From the NCBI RefSeq assembly GCF_014323725.1, contig NZ_JABVED010000019.1:1-64000 (forward strand): a stretch of DNA of 64,000 nucleotides, given 5' to 3'. Position numbers and translations under genes: made by a program. This DNA comes from Actinokineospora xionganensis (GTDB lineage: Bacteria > Actinomycetota > Actinomycetes > Mycobacteriales > Pseudonocardiaceae). The notes under the pieces were generated by a model. It did not search any database. It had not been told where the DNA came from and saw only the letters and a program-made list of their open reading frames with translations. Shown piece after piece: positions 1-6,861 of this stretch. How positions within the stretch are numbered: the first letter of the stretch is position 1; each line of letters opens with the position of its first letter.

Positions 1-35
1 CCACGCGCTTGTAATTGGCGAGGGGTTCGCCCATG
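1..35 (-). pseudogene. rlmN: rlmN fragment (MGEPLANYKRV), continues left of window
   Basis: Read leftwards on the minus strand these bases encode MGEPLANYKRV, the conserved catalytic-core segment of RlmN. Bases 15-35 are identical to 6222-6242 in the intact rlmN, but the next codons differ (NYKRV here, NLRRV there), so this is a separate copy. Homology stops abruptly upstream of the Met, so the N-terminal half is missing. Whether the rest of a 3' half lies outside the window cannot be seen. Confidence 0.55.
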
Positions 36-215
36 GCAACGCACTTACAACGTCACCATCCCCGACAAACTCCCTCGGACGGCGCAAGCCTGGCATCCAA
101 TCTGACGGAGAGTCCTGTGATCTACAAACCCGTCGCGGACGTGCCGTACGCATCCAGAGTTACCGAAACACGCAAATGCAAGATCCTGGTCGAATCCAGC
201 AGAAATCTCGTGACA

Positions 216-1136
216 CTACCCCGGACTGACCCGAAGAAGGGGTAGCGTGGTCATTCGTCGATATTCTGATAGCCTTACACTGGAGAGAGCCCGCGCTTCG
301 AATGATTGCAGAATTATATTATGCTGTGCACCCACTGAACGCGCCGTGTCCCACCAGGAGCGCCACCACTCGGCGACCTCATCGTCAAGCTCACCCTCGG
401 TGATCAGAGTGACCCGAGCGACGCTCGGCGCAAGATAGTCATCCAGCTCAATCGCAACTTCAGACACCTGCTCGTCCATACGATGGAACATGGCGGCGTC
501 TTCTTTTTGCAAGATCTTTAGGCTGTCGCCAAGCGGGAGTTGGATCGCATCCACAAACGTTTTCGCGAAAGCGGGGCGACATCGAATTTTGGCTATCCTC
601 TCACCGACGCAACTACCCGCTCGACCATGCCCAAAAGCGGCGATTGGTGTACGCCCTGCCAGCCACCCCTTCTCGACTGGCATTTCGATTCTAAGGTCAG
701 CCACCCAGAATCCGTCGGGGAGTGCATCCATGTACAGGTAATGCAGGGGACCTTTTCCCTGGCGCAGCAACTTTCGTATGCCGCCATCAAGATCGCTTCT
801 TTCCTCTACCGGTGCAATCTGAACCCATGGTTTGACCGCCGGGTAAGGCTCCTCTTCCACGAGATCACATGTTTGCGTTGTGATCAAGCCGTAGCGCGGG
901 TTAGCCCCCTCAGGCATCTCGATTAGTTCTGGCCCATCATGGCCGTCGACATAGGCCGCAGTTCGCTTCCAAACCGGACGATCAGGATCCGCGAAATAGA
1001 AGAACGGCGGATCGGCAACTATATCGCCTTGGGCGAACTTTGCCATCTCATTTAAAACACCGACAGGCCAGGATTCCCTGTCAACAGGTAGGCCATCATC
1101 GATAGATGGCAGTTTCTGAATCTCACCTGTTGTCAT
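216..1136 (-). CDS. Uncharacterised protein with TQTCDL motif, third gene of accessory operon
   Basis: A 306-aa soluble protein with no signal peptide or membrane segment. The clearest landmark is the motif GLITTQTCDL near residues 83-92. I have seen T/SQxCDx motifs of this kind in sporadic uncharacterised actinobacterial proteins, but I know of no established function. Its ATG overlaps the stop of the upstream HTH gene by 4 nt (ATGA), so the two are probably translationally coupled. Base composition is visibly AT-richer than the housekeeping genes, consistent with transfer. It may be an effector or partner of the HTH and TIGR04255-like proteins (inference). Confidence 0.6.
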   Translation of the reverse strand: MTTGEIQKLPSIDDGLPVDRESWPVGVLNEMAKFAQGDIVADPPFFYFADPDRPVWKRTAAYVDGHDGPELIEMPEGANPRYGLITTQTCDLVEEEPYPAVKPWVQIAPVEERSDLDGGIRKLLRQGKGPLHYLYMDALPDGFWVADLRIEMPVEKGWLAGRTPIAAFGHGRAGSCVGERIAKIRCRPAFAKTFVDAIQLPLGDSLKILQKEDAAMFHRMDEQVSEVAIELDDYLAPSVARVTLITEGELDDEVAEWWRSWWDTARSVGAQHNIILQSFEARALSSVRLSEYRRMTTLPLLRVSPG

Positions 1137-1969
1137 TCTGGCGGCGTTCTACGTCGGACAGGTGGGCGAACGAAAACTTCGTGCCCGCCCGCAGACCTTC
1201 GGATCCTTGAAGTCTCTTCGTGCTGCTCGTATTCCGGCTCAAATGTCAAAATCTGAGCCTTTTGGAAGAGCAACGACTGGGCCGAGTTCTGAACTTTCGA
1301 GCGTCCTGCAGACGTCCGCAACAGTTCCCTGCGTGCACAGTTTTCCTCGTCAGCCTGCGCCAGCCATACCAAAGCGCCAACTTTTCCCAGATGATGAACG
1401 AGCGCACCCACTAGCCCATGAATTTCGAATAAGCCACGAACCGTCTTTGGATACGCGCTCGCGCCTCCACGCCAATTAGACAAATTGCGTCGCGAGAAAC
1501 CAGCGAGTTCGGCGACCTCTTCTTCTGTACAATCCAACCACGATGCGAGCTCTGTAACAGCAAGAACAGCTCGTGTGGTGTTCCCCTGGCGCTTCTCGGG
1601 CGACGAGCGAGCAACCCGAGTTGTTCCCGCGACAGCCATCGGTGCTAGGAGGCCGGCGACCGATGCGGCAGTTCGAATGACGGATGCCGCCATCGAGGGA
1701 TGCACCCAGGTCGCATGTAGCACTCCTGTGACAGCGATCGACGTCAGCGCTTCGCGCAACACCGGCCTGGACAGTCGCTCCGCAAGATCGTGGGCAAGCA
1801 GCAGGAGCGGCGAGGCTAGCTCAACCTGTGTGGCCATGAAGCCAGACTCAAGCACCGTCGAGGCTTCTGGTTCCAACAGCGGTGTGCACTCGGTTCCATC
1901 CAGCGCAAGCGGGTCACGCGCCTCGACCAAAGGGGTCCGATCAAGAGTTGGCACCAGCGTGAGTGTCAT
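1133..1969 (-). CDS. HTH-domain protein, second gene of accessory operon
   Basis: A 278-aa protein. Residues about 134-205 look like a helix-turn-helix followed by a short helical region, including ELAGFSRRNLSNWRGG and a hydrophobic tail GLVGALVHHLGKVGALVW. This layout recalls Xre-type antitoxins with a C-terminal partner-binding region, but that is a resemblance only. The C terminus is Arg-rich. The ATG is preceded by GGGGAGG, lies 29 nt inside the upstream gene, and the gene's stop overlaps the next start by 4 nt, so all three genes form one unit. It could be the DNA-binding or regulatory member of the module. Confidence 0.55.
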   Translation of the reverse strand: MTLTLVPTLDRTPLVEARDPLALDGTECTPLLEPEASTVLESGFMATQVELASPLLLLAHDLAERLSRPVLREALTSIAVTGVLHATWVHPSMAASVIRTAASVAGLLAPMAVAGTTRVARSSPEKRQGNTTRAVLAVTELASWLDCTEEEVAELAGFSRRNLSNWRGGASAYPKTVRGLFEIHGLVGALVHHLGKVGALVWLAQADEENCARRELLRTSAGRSKVQNSAQSLLFQKAQILTFEPEYEQHEETSRIRRSAGGHEVFVRPPVRRRTPPE

Positions 1970-2756
1970 GTTCTGCCTCCCCCTCTATTAACCTCTTGAT
2001 CAAGGCAGGCGTTACAGCAGTCTGGAAGATTTGCAGCGCCAAGCGATGAAGACTGTGGGCACCTTCGAGTACATCGTCCGCGTCAAAGGCTCTTGAGTCA
2101 CCTCTGGAGCAGTCGGTATCCAGAACATACGGCCAACCGCCAGAGTCGTCAGCTTCGACACCATGACGCAGCAAAACTTGACTGCCGTTTGGCCCTTGCA
2201 GTTGCACAGCCTGCTGTTGCCCTCTGATCGAAGCGCCAAGCTGGGTGTTCAGAAGTGGCCCGAGCAATCGATCATCGATGTATCCCTGCCAGTCCAGCGG
2301 GCGAGCGATGTCGGGGAGCTTGATCCGATCGATGTACCTCAGGCCAAGTCTTAGCTCCGCTGCGGGCTTTAGATGCTCATGAACCGCTCTGACTAGCGGC
2401 TCGAGTCGGTCCCGAAAGTCAGTCCACGAGGTGTAGCCGCTCGACTCCAGGGCAAAGGATTCGGGGCGAAGTGAGACAGTCCAGCCGGTGACGTCTCGCG
2501 ATCGAAGCCGCCAACCGTGCTGTTCCAGAGGCGTTGACAGGGGACTGACGCCTTCTGGGCTCGCCAGGAACTCGATCTGCTGCTGTCTGGCTTCCTCCAA
2601 CTTGTAGTCGCCAAGCGCTTCGCGAATCGCGAGCGCCTTGGTCACGTCCGCAACAGCAAGGTTGCGCTCGTGGCGCACCTGGCAAACAACCAACTGAAGC
2701 GGCGAATTAGTCAACTGTTCAGTTGACGGGTTCGGCAAAGCTAGTGGTCGCGACAC
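1941..2756 (-). CDS. TIGR04255-like protein, first gene of accessory operon
   Basis: A 271-aa protein resembling the sporadically distributed TIGR04255 family. It has an N-terminal NSPLQLVVCQVRHER strand, a central SGYTSWTDFRDRLEPLV segment, and the typical RLGLRYIDRIKLPD segment about 140 residues in. The family is found patchily in bacterial accessory islands and its function is not established. The gene leads a three-gene overlapping operon reading towards the window start. Low GC relative to flanking core genes and the position between rlmN remnants point to acquisition by transfer. Confidence 0.65.
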   Translation of the reverse strand: MSRPLALPNPSTEQLTNSPLQLVVCQVRHERNLAVADVTKALAIREALGDYKLEEARQQQIEFLASPEGVSPLSTPLEQHGWRLRSRDVTGWTVSLRPESFALESSGYTSWTDFRDRLEPLVRAVHEHLKPAAELRLGLRYIDRIKLPDIARPLDWQGYIDDRLLGPLLNTQLGASIRGQQQAVQLQGPNGSQVLLRHGVEADDSGGWPYVLDTDCSRGDSRAFDADDVLEGAHSLHRLALQIFQTAVTPALIKRLIEGEAEHDTHAGANS

Positions 2757-2938
2757 ATCGGCTCATCCCTGGGAAACTTGTGGGAAACTTGTTCTAAGTG
2801 TAGAGCCACCGAGGCATCCACATACGGCCCCCAAGTATGTTTCTTTGCGTAAGCACACGCTTGTTCGAGGCGCTCAGCGCCAGCTCGCTGGGCGCGTATC
2901 CGCAGGTCAATGGTGTGAGACAGCGTCAGGCCATCCAT
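2741..2938 (-). CDS. Possible small protein ahead of the accessory operon
   Basis: A 65-codon frame whose 3' end overlaps the start of the TIGR04255-like gene by 16 nt. It has a helical, basic core (RIRAQRAGAERLEQACAY). No strong ribosome binding site precedes the ATG and I recognise no family. It may be a real leader gene of the operon, the tail of a lost gene, or chance. The overlap with the next start is the only positive argument. Confidence 0.3.
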   Translation of the reverse strand: MDGLTLSHTIDLRIRAQRAGAERLEQACAYAKKHTWGPYVDASVALHLEQVSHKFPRDEPMCRDH

Positions 2939-3048
2939 CAGCCTGGTAAGAACGTGCCAAGTGAGCCATCGGACAGGCGGTTAGTGCGCACGGTCGTCCC
3001 GTCGGCTGGCGACCGTCTCAGAATCGTGGAACCGACACGGTCCAGCGA

Positions 3049-3557
3049 TCAGCCTTCGGCTGCGAGCTGTCCGCAGGCGGCGGCGATTTCCTGGCCTCGG
3101 GTGTCGCGCACAGTGCAGGCGACGCCTTGTGCGTTGACTCGGCGGACGAATTCGCGTTCCACCGGCTTGGGGCTGGCGTCCCACTTGCTACCCGGAGTTG
3201 GGTTCAGCGGGATCACGTTGACGTGCACGAGCTGCCCGAGATGCTTGCGCAAGATCTTGCCCAGGAGGTCAGCGCGCCAGGGCTGATCGTTGATGTCTCG
3301 GATCAGGGCGTACTCGATGGACACCCGACGGCCGGTGCGGTCGGCATAGCCCCTGGCCGCCTCCAGGACCTCGGCCACCTCCAACGCTCGTTGACCGGCA
3401 CAAGGGTGTCACGCAGCTCGTCATCCGGCGTGTGCAGCGACACAGCGAGCCTGACCTGCAAGTTCTCCTCGGTGAGCTTTCGGATCGCAGGCACCAACCC
3501 GACCGTCGACACCGTCACATGCCGCTGAGAGATGCCCAAGCCATCGGGCGCCGGCGC
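3049..3557 (-). pseudogene. rlmN: Truncated, frameshifted rlmN 3' half
   Basis: This segment aligns colinearly, at high identity by eye, with the 3' half of the intact rlmN (5675-6170), from [17 protein letters not shown] to the C-terminal CGQLAAEG. One base is missing near 3378 relative to the intact copy, breaking the frame between the [20 protein letters not shown] part and the [16 protein letters not shown] part. Homology stops cleanly upstream of APAPDGLG. There is no radical-SAM cluster region, so it cannot be functional. Many synonymous differences show it is an old or foreign copy rather than a recent tandem duplication. Confidence 0.85.
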
Positions 3558-3699
3558 ATTTCGCCGAGGACAAAGCCCCTGCTGGGACACACGCGTGAAT
3601 GACGGGTTCGTGAAATCCGGCGGCAAGGAGGCTCGTGGGATCAGGACGTGGCGGTGGCCGGTATGCGGGCACACCGCGCCAGGTCACATGCGTTGAGGA

Positions 3700-4218
3700 T
3701 CACGGCTGTTCGAGGTCGGCGACGATCCTGGCCAGCAGCGGCGCGATGTCGTGGGGCCTGTTGGCTGTTCCGTGTGGGTCGAGTTCGCGCAGCCGCGTGT
3801 TGATCTCGGCGTGGAAGTCTTCGAGGGTGGCGTGGCTGTGGGGAAGTCGCTGGTACCAGCGGTATCCGCGCGGTGGGGCGGGGACGCCGGCGTCCGCGAG
3901 GTAGTCCTCGATGTCCTCGTCGATGGTGTCCTGGTCGGCCAGCCCGCGCGGCTCGACGTATTCGGTGGCTCCGTCGTGCCGGATGGTTGTCACGGTCACG
4001 GTGTGGTGGGCGAGGTCGAGCAGCCGCACCAAGTGGGCGGGGCCGTTGTACCAGGCGATGAGCATGGTGAAACCAGTGTCGGGGACCTGGTGGTAAACCT
4101 CACCATCGACGGTGACGGTCGCCGTCGGGCCCCCGGCGCCGGGGGCTGCGGTGACGCGGATGTCGACCGGCAGTTCCCGAACGTGATCCCACTTGCGGCT
4201 GTGGCCGGACACAGTCAT
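3700..4218 (-). CDS. Hypothetical protein, 172 aa
   Basis: A 172-aa soluble protein in the block between the rlmN remnant and intact rlmN. I do not recognise a family. It has a beta-rich N-terminal half (ATVTVDGEVYHQVPDTGF, then HHTVTVTTIRHDG), an acidic middle (DQDTIDEDIEDYLADAG) and a helical C terminus with HDIAPLLARIVADLEQP. GC content and codon use look normal for the genome. It lies downstream of a strong hairpin at 4246-4278 that should separate it from the secreted-protein gene, so it probably has its own promoter. Confidence 0.5.
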   Translation of the reverse strand: MTVSGHSRKWDHVRELPVDIRVTAAPGAGGPTATVTVDGEVYHQVPDTGFTMLIAWYNGPAHLVRLLDLAHHTVTVTTIRHDGATEYVEPRGLADQDTIDEDIEDYLADAGVPAPPRGYRWYQRLPHSHATLEDFHAEINTRLRELDPHGTANRPHDIAPLLARIVADLEQP

Positions 4219-4245
4219 CGCCCCTACCCTTCAGCGCCAATGCCG

Positions 4246-4278
4246 TGGCTGCTCGACCCGGCCAGAGTCGAGCAGCCA
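4246..4278 (-). terminator. Hairpin terminator after secreted-protein gene
   Basis: A perfect 12-bp inverted repeat (TGGCTGCTCGAC at 4246-4257, GTCGAGCAGCCA at 4267-4278) with a 9-nt loop. It lies 28 nt past the stop of the secreted-protein gene. There is no clear U-tract, as is common in actinobacteria. Confidence 0.6.
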
Positions 4279-4306
4279 CGAGCATGCTCAAGACGCTACG
4301 CCCCGA

Positions 4307-5071
4307 TCACGGGAAGTAGCAGTTGCCAGTGCCGTAGCAGTTGAAGTAGCGGCTTTCCAGGGTGCCCATCGTGTATTGCGGGTAGCCGTTGGGGGTGAAG
4401 GAGCCGTTGACCGCTCCGTAGTACTCGTTGGAGTTGTTGAGCCGGTTTCCGTAGAGCAAGCCGCTGCCCCACCGATAACTGACGTACGGAGATCCGGCGC
4501 CGTGGACGCCGCAGTTGTTGTCCGGCCAGTTGCTGATCTCCTCCCAGCAGTTGACCCGCACGTTGGAGAACTGCAGGCCAGGCCCAGTGTCGCGAATCAG
4601 GGTGACCCGCCACTGCGCCTGGCGACCGTTGAGGTTGGTACGCAGCACGACGTCGAAGGTGCCGATCACACCCTGCGAGTTGCCGTAGGCGGCGTTGCCC
4701 TTGGTCTCACCGATATAGCTGCTGATCTTGCGGTGGCAGATGCTGCCGTTCTCGCACCAGGTGTCGTAGTCGTCGAGCGTGCCGACCGGCCCGTCGATCT
4801 GCGCTGGAATGGCCGCAGCGATCGGAGTGAACTGGCCGCTGGGCTTGCCCGCCGCGTCCGTGGTGACCGTGAGCCCCGTCGGCATGCACGTCCACGCCTT
4901 CGCTCCGGTCTTCTTCGCCGCCTGGACACACGGTGCCAGGGCGGCCGCTGCGGAGTCGGTCTTGCCTTGCCCCGCCGTGGCGGGTGTGCTCGCCTGCGCC
5001 GCCGGGACGGCCAGCGCCGCGAGGGCGCCTGTCATCAGGGCGACAATCGATAACCGTGCATTTATGAACAT
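4307..5071 (-). CDS. Secreted protein of unknown function, Cys-rich
   Basis: A 254-aa precursor with a Sec-type signal peptide: hydrophobic core IVALMTGALAALAVPAAQA, with likely cleavage after AQA near residue 28. The mature protein has several paired cysteines (APCVQAAKK, WTCMP, WCENGSICHRK, VNCWEE, NNCGVHG, FNCYGTGNCYFP), suggesting disulfides and an extracellular role. The ATG at 5071 is chosen because it begins the signal peptide and is preceded by GGGGAAGGAAT; upstream in-frame starts would add an unlikely 37-residue leader. I do not recognise the family and no catalytic motif is evident. Confidence 0.7.
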   Translation of the reverse strand: MFINARLSIVALMTGALAALAVPAAQASTPATAGQGKTDSAAAALAPCVQAAKKTGAKAWTCMPTGLTVTTDAAGKPSGQFTPIAAAIPAQIDGPVGTLDDYDTWCENGSICHRKISSYIGETKGNAAYGNSQGVIGTFDVVLRTNLNGRQAQWRVTLIRDTGPGLQFSNVRVNCWEEISNWPDNNCGVHGAGSPYVSYRWGSGLLYGNRLNNSNEYYGAVNGSFTPNGYPQYTMGTLESRYFNCYGTGNCYFP

Positions 5072-5674
5072 TTCGGATTCCTTCCCCAGAACCAGGTATT
5101 CCCCAGAACTCCCCGACCTGGCCCGGCCACTCTTCTCCCCCACCCCGCCGCCGACAACGGTCTGGCCGCCACGCAACCCCAACAGCCCACCACCGCGACC
5201 CGAACCGCCTCACCCACACGACGCCCACCGATACCGACAGTCGGAGTTCGGCGACCCGCAGGCCACGGAGTCGCCCAAACAGCCCAAATCGTTGATTAGC
5301 ACGGCCGGTCCTGTGTTGCCGTCTGCGGCGACGGCTGAATGCCGGACTGTGGAACTCGGATCGTCGCAGGCTCCCTGCCCCCCGGTCCCTATCGAGCGCC
5401 GCCGCTCCTGGCCTGCCTGGCCGAGCTATCCGAATCGATCTACCCGTAGTTGTCGTCGGCGTCGATTCCGACGACTCCTCACGGGAACTCGCCTACGCGG
5501 CCGATGCCGCGTGGAGCGACACCGAAGGCGCGTTCGGCGGGCAGTTGATGAGCTCGAACACGCCCATGACCAAGGAGATGGTGTTCGCCGTGTCATCCCC
5601 GCGCGCAACGGTCTCATCCTGGCCAGCCGTGACGCCTACGGATCCAGCCACGCCTTGCCCGGATCAGTCGCCGG
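5072..5674. other. Gene-poor stretch between rlmN and the secreted-protein gene
   Basis: Six hundred bases without a convincing gene. The promoter of the secreted-protein gene should lie at 5080-5200. On the plus strand, 5440-5670 shows coding-like fragments in two frames (VVVGVDSDDSSRELAYAAD, then VIPARNGLILASRDAYG) that look like one frame broken by a shift, possibly the remnant of a gene lost from an integrated element. The family was not identified. Confidence 0.35.
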
Positions 5675-6781
5675 CTAGCCTTCGGCGGCGAGCTGACCGC
5701 AGGCCGCGGCGATCTCCTGGCCTCGGGTATCACGCACGGTGCAGGCGACCCCACCCTCGTTGACCCGGCGGACGAACTCGCGCTCGACCGGTTTCGGGCT
5801 GGCATCCCACTTGCTGCCCGGCGTCGGGTTCAGCGGGATCACGTTGACGTGAGCGAGCTGACCCAGGTACTTGCGAAGGAGCTTGGCGAGCAGGTCCGCG
5901 CGCCACGGGTGGTCGTTGATGTCGCGGATCAGGGCGTACTCGATCGACACCCGGCGACCGGTCTTGTCGGCGTAGTCGCGGGCCGCTTCCAGGACCTCGG
6001 CGACCTTCCACCGGTTGTTCACCGGAACCAGTGTGTCGCGCAGCTCGTCATCCGGGGTGTGCAGCGACACCGCGAGCCGCACCTGCAGCCCCTCATCGGT
6101 CAGCTTCCGGATCGCCGGAACCAACCCGACCGTCGAGACCGTCACCGAGCGCTGCGAAATGCCCAGGCCCTCCGGCACCGGATCACAGATCCGGTGCACC
6201 GCATCGATCACACGACGGAGGTTGGCGAGGGGTTCGCCCATGCCCATGAAGACGATGTTCGACAGCCTGCCGGGACCGCCGGGCAGTTCGCCGTCGCGCA
6301 TCGCGGCGGCGCCCATGCGGACCTGGTCGACGATCTCCGCCGTCGACAGGTTGCGGGTCAGGCCCGCCTGGCCGGTGGCGCAGAACGGGCAGGCCATGCC
6401 GCAACCCGCCTGGCTGGAGATGCACAGCGTGGCGCGGCCCGGGTAGCGCATGAGGACGCTCTCGATGAGCGTTCCGTCGTGGGCGCGGAGCAGGGTCTTG
6501 CGGGTGGTGCCCTCGTCACAGGTGACCTTGCGGATCACGGTGAACAGCGACGGCATCAGCGAGGCGACCAGCTTGTCGCGGCTGGTGGCCGGGATGTCGG
6601 TCATCGCCTCCGGGTCGACGGTCAGCCTGCCGAAGTAGTGGTTCGCGAGCTGGGTCGCGCGGAACGGCTTCTCCCCCAGCTCGGCCACGGCGGCGCGGCG
6701 CTCGTCGGGGCTGAGGTCGACCAGGTGCCTCGGCGGGAGACCGCGACGAGGTGCGTCGAAAACAAGGGGAAGGGAAGTCAT
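5675..6781 (-). CDS. rlmN: Dual-specificity rRNA/tRNA adenine-C2 methyltransferase RlmN
   Basis: A 368-aa radical-SAM enzyme that methylates C2 of A2503 in 23S rRNA and A37 in some tRNAs. The CxxxCxxC cluster motif is visible in [15 protein letters not shown], followed by the [12 protein letters not shown]-binding segment. The C-terminal [17 protein letters not shown] carries the conserved resolving cysteine. Length is normal for the family. In related actinobacteria this gene sits beside cdsA, whereas here about 22 kb separates them. It is the only complete one of three rlmN-derived segments in the window. Confidence 0.95.
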   Translation of the reverse strand: MTSLPLVFDAPRRGLPPRHLVDLSPDERRAAVAELGEKPFRATQLANHYFGRLTVDPEAMTDIPATSRDKLVASLMPSLFTVIRKVTCDEGTTRKTLLRAHDGTLIESVLMRYPGRATLCISSQAGCGMACPFCATGQAGLTRNLSTAEIVDQVRMGAAAMRDGELPGGPGRLSNIVFMGMGEPLANLRRVIDAVHRICDPVPEGLGISQRSVTVSTVGLVPAIRKLTDEGLQVRLAVSLHTPDDELRDTLVPVNNRWKVAEVLEAARDYADKTGRRVSIEYALIRDINDHPWRADLLAKLLRKYLGQLAHVNVIPLNPTPGSKWDASPKPVEREFVRRVNEGGVACTVRDTRGQEIAAACGQLAAEG

Positions 6782-6820
6782 AACCCGCCCATTGTCTCAT
6801 GCGCGGTCTCGTGCCTGGTG

Positions 6821-6856
6821 CCCGTGCCGTCCCGCCACCAGGCAGGACGGCGCGGG
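6821..6856 (-). terminator. Hairpin terminator after phospholipase C
   Basis: An inverted repeat with arms CCCGTGCCGTCC (6821-6832) and GGACGGCGCGGG (6845-6856), one mismatch and a 12-nt loop. It starts 5 nt past the phospholipase gene and precedes rlmN, so it should separate the two transcripts. Confidence 0.6.
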
Positions 6857-6861
6857 ACGAA

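Noticed and set aside
15-245. A 76-codon plus-strand frame at the window start
   Set aside because: It begins inside the antisense of the rlmN fragment, has no ribosome binding site, and shows no family resemblance.
1133-1969. Reading the HTH protein as a definite Xre antitoxin
   Set aside because: The HTH region is plausible but the partner gene is not a recognised toxin, so only a general HTH call is made.
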